Shown here: piece by piece, positions 49,744 through 58,347 of the stretch
Layout: each line of letters opens with the position of its first letter
Position numbering within the stretch: the stretch's first letter is position 1
Assembly: GCA_964247735.1 (NCBI GenBank)
Contig: CAXTVS010000006.1
Span: 39,373 to 103,372, forward strand
Reading direction: 5' to 3'
DNA from: Lichenicola sp964247735
Lineage (GTDB): Bacteria; Pseudomonadota; Alphaproteobacteria; Acetobacterales; Acetobacteraceae
DNA length: 64,000 bases
Notes under the pieces: model-generated
Database searches by the model: none
The model's input: the letters and a program-made list of their open reading frames with translations, nothing else
Told to the model about the DNA's origin: nothing
Translations under genes and position numbers: made by a program

Positions 49744-49780
49744 CGGGGGAGCGGCGGCTCCGGGCAAGGAGGACGGGCGG

Positions 49781-51481
49781 GTGAAGAAGCTGATCAACGA
49801 TCCGGACCGGGTCGTGCGGGAGATGCTGGAAGGCAGCGTGGCGCGTGCGCCATTCCAGGCGCTGCTGCCGGACGACACCGTCGTGGTGCGCCGGGGCGAC
49901 GGGGAGGGGGTGGCGGTGATCTCGGGCGGCGGCAGCGGCCATGAGCCGGCCCATGCCGGCTACGTGGGTCCGGACATGCTGGCCGCCGCCGTTGCCGGGA
50001 ACGTGTTCACCTCGCCGAGCGTGGACGCGGTGCTGGCCGCGATCCGGGCGGTGACTGGTCCGGCGGGCGCGCTGCTGGTGGTCAAGAACTACACCGGCGA
50101 CCGGCTCAACTTCGGCCTGGCCGCCGAGCTGGCACGGGCAGAGGGAATGGCGGTCGAGCTGGTGGTGGTCGCCGACGACGTGGCGCTGCGCAACACGGTG
50201 CCGCGGGCGCGCAGGCGCGGGATCGCCGGGACGGTGCTGGTGCACAAGGTGGCCGGCGCCGCCGCCGCGGCCGGCCGGCCGCTCACCGAGGTGAAGGCGC
50301 TGGCGGAGCGGACCGCGGCCGGGCTCGGCACGATGGGGGTGGCGCTCGGCGGATGCACCCTGCCCGGTGCCGGCGGGTCCGGGTTCGCGCTCGGGGATGA
50401 CGAGGTCGAGCTCGGGCTCGGCATCCACGGCGAGCCGGGGGTGAGCCGGGTGAGGTTCGACGGCTGCGACCGGCTGGTCGGCACCATGGTCGGGACGATC
50501 CTGGACGAGCTTGGCCTCGCCGGCGGCGAACAGGTCGCGATGCTGGTGAACGGCCTCGGCGCGACGCCGCCGATGGAGCTCGACATCGTCATGCGGGCGA
50601 CCCTGCGCGCGCTGCGGCAGAGAAACCTGAACGTCGTTCGCGGCTGGTGCGGGAACCTGCTCACGGCGCTGGACATGCCCGGCTGCTCGATCACGGTGCT
50701 GGCGCTGGACGAGGAGCTGCTCGGGCTTCTCGACGCCCCGACCGGTGCGCCGGCCTGGCCGGGACCAGGCCTGCTGAACGAAAACGTGGTCCATCGCGTC
50801 CCGCGCCAGGTCGGGACGGGTGGTGACGAGGCGCCCGCCGCGCCGTCGGGAGCGGGGCTGCAGGTCCGCACCGCTGCCTTTGCGGCCGCGCACGGGCTGA
50901 TCGGCGCCGAGGAGACCCTGACGGCGCTCGATTCGAGGGCCGGGGATGGGGATCTCGGGAGCAGCATGACGCGGGCGGGCAGGGCGGTGCTGGCTCTTCC
51001 GCCCGAGGCCTGGCGTTCGCCGGCGCACGCGCTGCAGGCGATGAGCGACGCGATCCGGCGTGCGGTCGGCGGAAGCTCCGGCCCGTTCTACGCGGTGGCG
51101 CTGGCCCGCGCCGCACGGCGCCTGGAGGGGATCGAGCGGCCGGGCCTGCCGGACTGGTGCGACGCGCTGGAACAGGCGGTCGAGGCGATCTGCCAGCTCG
51201 GCGGGGCGCAGCCAGGCGACCGGACCATGGTCGACGCGCTCGGGCCGATGGCGGACGCGATGCAGGCGGCCAGCGGGAACGGTCGTTGGGATCGGGAGGT
51301 GTGGTCGCCCTGCGTCGCGGCTGCCCGCGCCGGCGCCGACGCGACCGCTGCGATGACGCCGCGGCTCGGACGGGCGAGCTACCTGGGCGAGCGCGCCCTG
51401 GGCGTTCCGGATGGTGGGGCGGTCGCCGTGGCGATCCTGGCCGCGAGCCTGTCCGACGGATTGCCGTTCGGGCCGGATTGA
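49781..51481 (+). CDS. ATP-dependent dihydroxyacetone kinase (fused DhaK-DhaL)
   Basis: The 566-residue protein joins a DhaK domain (residues 1-330: VAVISGGGSGHEPAHAGYVG, VKNYTGDRLNFGLAAE, and LGIHGEPGVSRV with the His that binds dihydroxyacetone covalently) to a DhaL domain (about 360-566: the DSRAGDGDLGSSM metal-binding Asp cluster, GDRTMVDALGPM, and GRASYLGERALGVPDGGA). This is the single-chain ATP-dependent form, so no PTS proteins are needed. It phosphorylates dihydroxyacetone and perhaps glyceraldehyde in glycerol or methylotrophic metabolism. The start is GTG. Confidence 0.93.
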   Translation: MKKLINDPDRVVREMLEGSVARAPFQALLPDDTVVVRRGDGEGVAVISGGGSGHEPAHAGYVGPDMLAAAVAGNVFTSPSVDAVLAAIRAVTGPAGALLVVKNYTGDRLNFGLAAELARAEGMAVELVVVADDVALRNTVPRARRRGIAGTVLVHKVAGAAAAAGRPLTEVKALAERTAAGLGTMGVALGGCTLPGAGGSGFALGDDEVELGLGIHGEPGVSRVRFDGCDRLVGTMVGTILDELGLAGGEQVAMLVNGLGATPPMELDIVMRATLRALRQRNLNVVRGWCGNLLTALDMPGCSITVLALDEELLGLLDAPTGAPAWPGPGLLNENVVHRVPRQVGTGGDEAPAAPSGAGLQVRTAAFAAAHGLIGAEETLTALDSRAGDGDLGSSMTRAGRAVLALPPEAWRSPAHALQAMSDAIRRAVGGSSGPFYAVALARAARRLEGIERPGLPDWCDALEQAVEAICQLGGAQPGDRTMVDALGPMADAMQAASGNGRWDREVWSPCVAAARAGADATAAMTPRLGRASYLGERALGVPDGGAVAVAILAASLSDGLPFGPD

Positions 51482-51535
51482 GGCTGGATCGGACAGGCCG
51501 GGCGATCACCGCCGGCGGAGCGGTCACGGTTCGCG

Positions 51536-52651
51536 ATGTCCCACAACACGTTCGGCCACCTGTTCCGCGTCACCACCTGGGGGGAAAGCCACGGGGCCGC
51601 GTTGGGGTGCGTGGTCGACGGATGCCCGCCGCGGCTGAGGCTGTCGGAAGCGGACGTGCAGCCCTGGCTGGACCTGCGCCGGCCGGGACAGTCGAAGCAC
51701 ACCACGCAGCGCCAGGAGGCGGACCAGGTGCGGATCCTGTCGGGGGTGTACGAGGGGCTGACCACCGGCACGCCGATCATGATGGTGATCGACAACACCG
51801 ACCAGCGCTCGCGGGACTACCGCGAGGTGGCGGAAACCTTCCGGCCGGGCCATGCCGACCTGTCCTACACGCTGAAATATGGGATACGCGACCCGCGCGG
51901 CGGCGGACGCGCGTCGGCACGGGAGACCGCAGCCCGGGTGGCGGCCGGGGCGGTGGCGCGGCGGGTGCTGGCGGAGGCGCTGGGGCCGGGCCTGCGGGTA
52001 CGCGGCGCGCTGGTCCAGGTCGGGCCGCACGTGGTGGACCGCAGCCGCTGGGACTGGGACGCGGTGGGGCGGAACCCGTTCTTCTGTCCCGACCCGGTGA
52101 CGGCGGCGCTGTGGGACGACTACCTGTCCGGTATACGCAAGCAGGGGTCGTCGGTCGGGGCAGCGATCGAGCTGGTGGCCGAGGGGCTGCCGCCCGGGCT
52201 GGGGGCGCCGCTCTACGGCAAGCTGGATGCGGACATCGCAGGCGCCCTGATGAGCATCAATGCGGTCAAGGCGGTGGAGATCGGCGAGGGCGTGCGGGCC
52301 GCGTCCCTCACGGGCGAGGAGAATGCCGACCCGATGGCGATGCGGGACGGCGCGGTGTCGTTCGGCAGCAACCACGCCGGCGGCATCCTGGGCGGGATCT
52401 CGACCGGGCAGCCGGTGGTGGCGCGCTTCACGGTGAAGCCGACCAGCTCAATCCTGACCGGCCTGCCGTCCGTCACGCGGGGCGGCGCCGACACCGTCGT
52501 CGCCACGCGCGGGCGGCACGACCCGTGCGTCGGCATCCGCGCGGTGCCGGTGGGGGAGGCGATGCTGGCCTGCGTGCTGGCCGACCACCTGCTGCGTCAC
52601 CGCGCGCAGAACCCCGACGCGCCGGGCCGTACGGTGCTGCCGGGGTCCTGA
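51536..52651 (+). CDS. aroC: Chorismate synthase
   Basis: AroC converts EPSP to chorismate with reduced FMN, the last shared step of aromatic amino acid synthesis. The 371-residue protein begins MSHNTFGHLFRVTTWGESHG (family signature 1) and contains RPGHADLSYTLKYGIRDPRG, GGRASARETAARVAAGAVAR, VSFGSNHAGGILGGISTGQP, and the C-terminal TVVATRGRHDPCVGIRAVPV. Length and motifs are complete. It lies 54 bases after the dihydroxyacetone kinase gene on the same strand. Confidence 0.97.
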   Translation: MSHNTFGHLFRVTTWGESHGAALGCVVDGCPPRLRLSEADVQPWLDLRRPGQSKHTTQRQEADQVRILSGVYEGLTTGTPIMMVIDNTDQRSRDYREVAETFRPGHADLSYTLKYGIRDPRGGGRASARETAARVAAGAVARRVLAEALGPGLRVRGALVQVGPHVVDRSRWDWDAVGRNPFFCPDPVTAALWDDYLSGIRKQGSSVGAAIELVAEGLPPGLGAPLYGKLDADIAGALMSINAVKAVEIGEGVRAASLTGEENADPMAMRDGAVSFGSNHAGGILGGISTGQPVVARFTVKPTSSILTGLPSVTRGGADTVVATRGRHDPCVGIRAVPVGEAMLACVLADHLLRHRAQNPDAPGRTVLPGS

Positions 52652-52657
52652 GCCGTC

Positions 52658-54346
52658 CTACCTGACGGGGAACCAGTGCAGCGCCCGGTCGCGCTCGAAC
52701 ACCGCCATCGCGCCGGGGCCGACGGTCGCCGCGATACCGGCCGGCAGGGAGCCGATCCGGTCGGCGTCGCTGTTTGGCCAGACGGACAGGGCGCTGGCGC
52801 CGTCGTTGAACACCGTCACCGGCTCGCCGACCGGATAATCGGGCAGGGCGGCGCCGGTGCCGTCCGACACCGTCGTGAAGGTGTCTGTGTCGGCATAGAT
52901 CGGGTAGGCGGTGGCGCGGGTGCGTCCGGCCGCGGCCAGTCCGCCGAGCGCGTAGCGGGACGAGGCGTAGCGCAGCAGGCCGAAATCGGATTGAGCGATC
53001 ACGGAGCCCCAGATGGTGTTCCAGGCGCCCGAGGCCGGATGGTTGATGCCGTTTCCGCCGGTGGCGCCCGGACCATAGGCTTCCTGCTCGTCAAGGATCG
53101 GGGCGTAGCGCCGCGCCACCCCCTTGACGAACCTGGTGACGATGACGGCCTGACCTGGGTTGCCGTTGTCGACGGTGATGCGCGGGATGAACGGCGCGGT
53201 CGGCTTGATGACGGTTCTCTGGACCGCGCTGCCGTTCACCACGACCGTCAGGAAGTCCTGCTTGACCGCGATCTCGACCGTCAGGTCCGGGCCGCCTGCC
53301 GGGACATAGATCGGGCCGAACCTGACCGTGCTGCCGGCCGAGTAGTTGATGTAGACGCCGCCATGTCCGCTCGGCGTCACGTAGACGACCGGGTCGTTGT
53401 AGCGGCCGCCGTCGAACGAGCCGATCGTGAAGAAGATCCCCCTGGACACGGCGAGCGCGCCGGGAAAGGTCGCCAGGAGGTCGAGGTCGCCATCGGTCTC
53501 GGGAAGCGCGTAGCTGGCGGAGGGCGTGATCGTTGCCGTTCGTGCCGGAAGCAGGGCGGTGACGTCCACGCTGGTCTGGTCGCCGTAGTCCCGGCCGAGA
53601 TAGGCCATCTGGAAGAACCGGCCGACGTCGATCAGCCCGATGGAGGCCGGGTAGCCGGCGGGCACGGCGGTGAAGCCGGCCGAGCCCAGCGCCGCCATGG
53701 CGCGCAGGAGCGAGGGCACCGCGATGAAGCCGTCCTGGTCGGCGGGGTTGCGGTCGATCGCTGGGTTGGCGACCCCGCTGGTCATCCAGATCACGCCGGG
53801 CGTGCCGTTCGCCTGGGTGGCGGCGATGACCCCCTTCACCAGGTCCGGGCCGACGTTCCACCCGTCGTTGACTCCCCAGTTCAGGATGGCGACGTCGCAC
53901 GGGGTGTGCACGCCGAAATACTGGTACCATGTGCGCGCGCCGTCGGCGTACCAGGTGGCGCCGGCGGCGACGGCGCGGTCGTGGGCACTGGCGTTGGTGA
54001 ACTGCCCCATGGTGGTGCCGGGGATCGCGAAGTTCTGGAACGCGAAGCGTACGCCGGGATTCTGGTCCTGCATCGCGCGCATCACCGCGTACCACAGGCC
54101 GTCGGTGAGGTGCACGCCGTTCGGGGTGCCGATCGTCGCGGTGCTGGACGTGCTGTCGCCGGCGATGCAGACCTGTACCGTCCGGCCTGCCTTGGCCTTG
54201 GCGATCGCCTGGCGGAGCTGGAGCGGCGGGATGACGCCGTTCGGCGGCAGGTGCGGCGTCGGCAGCGTGGGTGCGGAAGGCGGGTCCGCCAGCGCCGGAT
54301 GGGTTGCGGTGGCGAGGAGGGCGGCGAGCAGGACGCGGTGGATCAC
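52658..54346 (-). CDS. Exported SGNH/GDSL-type hydrolase
   Basis: The roughly 562-residue protein has a signal peptide (IHRVLLAALLATATHPALAD) when started at GTG 54346; an ATG at 54436 gives a 30-residue leader without homology. Block I is VCIAGDSTSSTA (Ser about 65), and VAILNWGVNDGWN supplies the block III Asn. The C-terminal 300 residues include beta-rich segments (VYINYSAGSTVRFGPIYVPA, VVNGSAVQRTVIKP) resembling a carbohydrate-binding or jelly-roll domain. Such proteins are esterases or acetylxylan-type deacetylases; the substrate is unknown. It converges on aroC with a 6-base gap. Confidence 0.65.
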   Translation of the reverse strand: MIHRVLLAALLATATHPALADPPSAPTLPTPHLPPNGVIPPLQLRQAIAKAKAGRTVQVCIAGDSTSSTATIGTPNGVHLTDGLWYAVMRAMQDQNPGVRFAFQNFAIPGTTMGQFTNASAHDRAVAAGATWYADGARTWYQYFGVHTPCDVAILNWGVNDGWNVGPDLVKGVIAATQANGTPGVIWMTSGVANPAIDRNPADQDGFIAVPSLLRAMAALGSAGFTAVPAGYPASIGLIDVGRFFQMAYLGRDYGDQTSVDVTALLPARTATITPSASYALPETDGDLDLLATFPGALAVSRGIFFTIGSFDGGRYNDPVVYVTPSGHGGVYINYSAGSTVRFGPIYVPAGGPDLTVEIAVKQDFLTVVVNGSAVQRTVIKPTAPFIPRITVDNGNPGQAVIVTRFVKGVARRYAPILDEQEAYGPGATGGNGINHPASGAWNTIWGSVIAQSDFGLLRYASSRYALGGLAAAGRTRATAYPIYADTDTFTTVSDGTGAALPDYPVGEPVTVFNDGASALSVWPNSDADRIGSLPAGIAATVGPGAMAVFERDRALHWFPVR

Positions 54347-54739
54347 CGTGCGGCACGCCGGCCGCAGGAGGCAGGGAGCCCGTGGCGCCTGCCTGGAGCG
54401 ATCCTGACCTCGACCGGCATGCGCGATCGGAAACAAAGGCTCAACATCCGGAACAAGTTACTAAAGCGGTATATATGGGGAGCAGGAAGGATGACGGTTG
54501 CTTTTCCTGTTCGCAGGATGGAAGTGGATGCATCGGGATCGGCAACGAACGGTGTGGCAGGGCATCGTGGCACGATCCATCAACGTGTCGCGCCGCGACA
54601 GGCGACACGCCTCGACGCCGGCTGTCAACGGGCAGGCCTTCCTGGACGACCAGGTCGAACGGTTGCCAACCGTTCGTTAGGCTGCGGTTAACGTTGCCGC
54701 CTCAACCGTTGCATCCTTTGGAACCAGTAGGAGAAGATC
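54347..54739. other. Divergent intergenic region between two SGNH-type genes
   Basis: About 390 bases with lower GC than its flanks and no recognisable gene. It must contain the promoters of both divergent genes; a TATATAT-containing AT-rich patch lies near 54470, but I cannot define -35/-10 elements. An AGGAG sits seven bases before the GTG at 54740. Confidence 0.45.
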
Positions 54740-56146
54740 GTGCGGATCGACGGCTGCATCGAATTCGCTTCGGCCTCCGGCTATCTGGGCGGCTGGGTCC
54801 GCTGCGAGGATCCCGAGGTGATCGCCGATCTCGCCCTGGTCGCCGACGACGTGGTCATCACGCAGGCCCGGCCGGACCGGCACCGCGACGATTTCGGCGG
54901 CATGTTCGGCTATTGGATCGAGATGCCCGGGCGCCTCGACCTGTTCGACCTGATCTCGGGACGGGTGAAGCTGGTTGCCTCGGTTCCGGGCGCCGGCTCG
55001 TCCAGGGTGATCGGCCTGCTCGATCGCGTCCGGGAGCAGGCGATCGAGGATCTCGTCCAGACGAAGCTGTCCCTGCTCGAGGAAACCGATCTCGACCGGC
55101 TCATGCGCGCGCTGAAGGACGAGACGGCGGATCGCGCGGTGCGTCTGGGCGAGCGGCACGTCGCCAACCGCCGCAAGCGGGACGAGCTCTTCCGGATGCT
55201 GGACGGGCTCCAGCCGGCGGCAGCGCTCCCGGACGCCGCCCGCTCGTCACCGGTCGAGGTGCCGCTCGGCCACCTGTCGCTGGACGGAACCGCGTTGGTC
55301 GGACGACAGGGCTTCCTGTTCCTCGTCGGCGGCACCAACTCGGTTCTCAGCCAGTACCTGACCGATCCCGACCATCCGACCCTTGTCGAGGCCGCGGACG
55401 GGTGGCTGGAGCGGATCTCCGGGCGCAACGCCCTGTGCCAGGCACTCGGGACCCGGTATCTCCAGCTCATCGTTCCGGAAAAGCTCGGCGTCCTGGCCGA
55501 GCTGCTTCCCTGGACCGTTCCGGCGGCCTCGCCGCTTCTGCAGCGCATCGAGACCGCCACCATGCGCGCGCCGCAGCTGGCGCAGGCTTACGTGTCCGGC
55601 CGGTCAGTGATGAACGCCCTCGATCTCGAGGCGCGGTGCCGGACCTTCCTGCGCACGGATTCGCACCTTTCCTATGACGGCATTGTCCGGACCCTGCGGG
55701 CGATGCTGGACGCGATGGGCCTTCCCGCGCCCGTCCAGCCGGACGCATGGAAGCAGGTCGTCTCGACCGGGGACCTGGCCGAGCGGTTCTTCGGCGTGCC
55801 GTTGTTCGAGACGATACGGCTGCCGGCAGATTCGTTCTGCGACGCGTTCTCGGCTGGACTGGAGCTGACGGAGGCGCATACGCCGCCGAGCGGCCACATC
55901 GGCACCCGCTTCGTGTGGAAGAACGCGAACGCGGCCATCCCGATGAAGGTGGTCGCCTTCGGCAACTCCTACTTCGAGCGCGGCGGCGACGCGGGTGGCC
56001 TGAGCTGGTGGTTCGCGCGGATCTTCGCCGAGTTCCACTTCGTCTGGGACCCGCGGATGGATGCGGATTACATCGCGGCGGAGAAGCCGGACTGGGTCAT
56101 CTGCCAGACGGTGGAGCGGTTCCTGCCATCGGTTCCCGAGCGCTGA
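54740..56146 (+). CDS. AlgX/AlgJ-like SGNH acetyltransferase-type protein with N-terminal GW module
   Basis: The 468-residue protein starts at GTG with AGGAG seven bases upstream. Residues 1-65 form a module with GYLGGWVRC, VVITQARPDRHRDDF and GMFGYWIEM, like that at the end of the sulfotransferase protein at 18862. Residues about 175-460 resemble the AlgX/AlgJ domain: GRQGFLFLVGG, TDSHLSYDG (Asp 307, His 309), VVAFGNSYFE (Ser 410, the SGNH-type nucleophile), and a C-terminal DWVICQTVERFL. AlgX-like proteins O-acetylate exopolysaccharide in the periplasm, but no signal peptide is visible here, so location is unclear and it may act on a cytoplasmic precursor. Confidence 0.7.
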   Translation: MRIDGCIEFASASGYLGGWVRCEDPEVIADLALVADDVVITQARPDRHRDDFGGMFGYWIEMPGRLDLFDLISGRVKLVASVPGAGSSRVIGLLDRVREQAIEDLVQTKLSLLEETDLDRLMRALKDETADRAVRLGERHVANRRKRDELFRMLDGLQPAAALPDAARSSPVEVPLGHLSLDGTALVGRQGFLFLVGGTNSVLSQYLTDPDHPTLVEAADGWLERISGRNALCQALGTRYLQLIVPEKLGVLAELLPWTVPAASPLLQRIETATMRAPQLAQAYVSGRSVMNALDLEARCRTFLRTDSHLSYDGIVRTLRAMLDAMGLPAPVQPDAWKQVVSTGDLAERFFGVPLFETIRLPADSFCDAFSAGLELTEAHTPPSGHIGTRFVWKNANAAIPMKVVAFGNSYFERGGDAGGLSWWFARIFAEFHFVWDPRMDADYIAAEKPDWVICQTVERFLPSVPER

Positions 56147-56165
56147 ACCGCCTGGCCGGACACCC

Positions 56166-57935
56166 TCAGGAAGCGCGCTTGCGCGAGGAGTGCAGCTTCG
56201 GCGCCGCCCGCTTGCGGTCGAAGGCGGGAGCACCGGCAGCACGACGCATCGGCGGCCCGTTGGACGGCGACGCGGGAGGGGCGTGGATGCGCGAGCCCTG
56301 TCCGGGCGCCGGCGCCGTGGCCGGCACGATCCGCACCTCGTCGTCGTCGGCCGCCGACACGGCGTCGGCGAAGCGCGCCGCCATGACGGGGCTGATCTCG
56401 AAGCGCGTCTCGGCGTCCAGGATGCGGATCAGGCCGATGTCGCGCTTGGTCACCGCACCCAGGCGGCAGATCAGCGGCACCAGCCATTTCGGGTCGGCCT
56501 TGTCCTGCCGGCCGATCGGCATGCCGAACCAGACGCCGGGGCCGCTGGCGCGGTCGTCCGCGGGTCGGGGCGCGCGCGGCGTACGCTCGGCGCGCTCCTC
56601 GTAGGTGCGGCGCTCCGGGCCCGGCTGCACCGTGCGGATCTCCTCGGGGTCGGGCAGGCGGGCGCGGTACAGCCGCACCAGGGCGGCGGCGATGTCGTCG
56701 GGGGTGCGCCCGGCGAGCAGCGACTGTGCCAGCGCCTGATCCTCCGGGGTCGGCTCCTCGGTCAGGATCGGGTCGGCCAGCAGGCGTTCGCCGTCGCGGG
56801 CGCGTATCTCGTCGGCGGTGGGGGCGCCGCTCCAGTGCGCCTGCACCCGGGCGCCCGTCAGCAACTGCTCCGCTTTGCGACGTCGGACCTGCGGCACCAC
56901 CAGCACGCAGGTGCCCTTGCGTCCGGCGCGCCCGGTGCGGCCGGACCGGTGCAGCAGGGTGGCGCTGTCGGTGGGCAGGGCCGCGTGGATCACAAGGCCG
57001 AGGTCGGGCAGGTCGATGCCGCGCGCCGCCACGTCGGTGGCGACGCAGACCCGGGCGCCGCCGGACCGCAGCGCGTCCAGCGCCCGGGTGCGCTCGGCCT
57101 GGCTGAGCTCGCCGGACAACGCCACGGACGCGAAGCCGCGCTCCAGCAGGCTGCCGTGCATGTGCCGCACCATCTCGCGTGTGGCGCAGAACACCATCGC
57201 CGTCGGGCTCTCGAACCAGCGCAGCACGTTCACCACCGCATGCTCGGCCTCGTGCGGTGCCGCCAGCACGGCGCGGTACTCGATGTCGGCGTGCTGGCGG
57301 GTGCCGGACTGGGTGTCGATCCGCAGCGCGTCGCGCTGGTACTTGCGGGCGAGGGAGGCGATCTCGCGGGCGATGGTGGCGGAGAACAGCAGCGTGCGCC
57401 GCACCGGCGGCAGGGTGTCGAGGATCTGGTCGAGCTCGTCCTTGAAGCCGAGGTCGAGCATCTCGTCGGCTTCGTCGAGCACGACGACGCGGATCGCGGA
57501 GGTGTCGAGGCGGCCGCGGGACAGGTGGTCGCACAGCCGGCCCGGGGTGCCGACCACGATGTGGCAGCCGCCCTCCAGGGCGCGCGCCTCGCGCCGCACG
57601 TCCATGCCGCCGATGCAGGCGACGATGCGCGCACCGGCCTCGGCGTAGAGCCAGGACAGCTCCTTGTGCACCTGCACCGCCAACTCGCGGGTCGGGGCGA
57701 TCACCAGCGCCAGGGGGACGGTGGCACGGCCGAGGCGCTCGGCATCGCCGAGCAGGGTGGGTGCCGCGGCGAGGCCGTAGGCGACGGTCTTGCCGGACCC
57801 GGTCTGCGCCGACACCAGCAGGTCCCGCCCCTCGGTGTCCGGCTGCAGCACCGCCAGCTGGACCGGCGTCGGCTCCTCGTAGCCGCGCGCGGCAAGGGCG
57901 CGGGCCAGGGACGGGTGGGTGGCGGGGAAGGGCAT
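56166..57935 (-). CDS. DEAD-box RNA helicase with C-terminal DbpA-type RNA-binding domain
   Basis: The 589-residue protein has the DEAD-box motifs in order: Q motif (GYEEPTPVQ), motif I AQTGSGKT, Ia PTRELAVQ, Ib TPGR, II DEAD (VVVLDEADEMLDLGF), III SAT, IV-V VATDVAARGIDLP, and VI HRSGRTGRAG. Residues about 470-540 (VWFGMPIGRQDKADPKWLVP then LICRLGAVTKRDIGLIRI) match the DbpA/CsdA RNA-binding domain. The C-terminus is Pro/Arg/Lys-rich. Such helicases assist ribosome assembly or cold adaptation. The start MPFPATHPSLARAL matches family N-termini. Confidence 0.92.
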   Translation of the reverse strand: MPFPATHPSLARALAARGYEEPTPVQLAVLQPDTEGRDLLVSAQTGSGKTVAYGLAAAPTLLGDAERLGRATVPLALVIAPTRELAVQVHKELSWLYAEAGARIVACIGGMDVRREARALEGGCHIVVGTPGRLCDHLSRGRLDTSAIRVVVLDEADEMLDLGFKDELDQILDTLPPVRRTLLFSATIAREIASLARKYQRDALRIDTQSGTRQHADIEYRAVLAAPHEAEHAVVNVLRWFESPTAMVFCATREMVRHMHGSLLERGFASVALSGELSQAERTRALDALRSGGARVCVATDVAARGIDLPDLGLVIHAALPTDSATLLHRSGRTGRAGRKGTCVLVVPQVRRRKAEQLLTGARVQAHWSGAPTADEIRARDGERLLADPILTEEPTPEDQALAQSLLAGRTPDDIAAALVRLYRARLPDPEEIRTVQPGPERRTYEERAERTPRAPRPADDRASGPGVWFGMPIGRQDKADPKWLVPLICRLGAVTKRDIGLIRILDAETRFEISPVMAARFADAVSAADDDEVRIVPATAPAPGQGSRIHAPPASPSNGPPMRRAAGAPAFDRKRAAPKLHSSRKRAS

Positions 57936-58115
57936 GACGCGGAAAATCCATGAGGGACGCGCGACCGGCCGCCCGCAGCCGCCGTGAGAGGCGGCGTGGA
58001 AGGGCAATGCGATCGGGTTGATGACCCGGCACATAGAGAGCCCGACCGGCAAAAGCCAGGAAAACCGCCGCGCGTGCCTGTCATGGCCTCCGCGCGACGG
58101 GCGCGTGGGCGGCTC

Positions 58116-58328
58116 CTACCGGGCGTTGGCCGCCAGCCAGCGGTCGATGGCCCCCTGGGCGGTGTGCACCGCCACCTTGAACGAGCCGCGCAGGCCCTCC
58201 CCGCGCGCAATGCCACCCTCCGCGCCGGCTTCCGGCCCGTTCGGCGGGAAGATGGTCCATGACCGGCCACGGTCGGTGTCCTGGCCGATCACGTAACGGC
58301 AGTCACGATAGGTCAGGATCTGCTGCAT
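58116..58328 (-). CDS. Small hypothetical protein (70 residues)
   Basis: The protein begins MQQILTYRDCRYVIGQDTDR and contains SWTIFPPNGPEAG and a C-terminal helix AVHTAQGAIDRWLAANAR. GGAG lies about six bases before the ATG. The pattern (a short beta-rich part, then an amphipathic helix) recalls small uncharacterised alphaproteobacterial proteins; no signal peptide or known domain is present. It lies between the amidase and helicase genes on the same strand. Confidence 0.55.
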   Translation of the reverse strand: MQQILTYRDCRYVIGQDTDRGRSWTIFPPNGPEAGAEGGIARGEGLRGSFKVAVHTAQGAIDRWLAANAR

Positions 58329-58347
58329 CAAGGCTCCGCAGGCTCGT

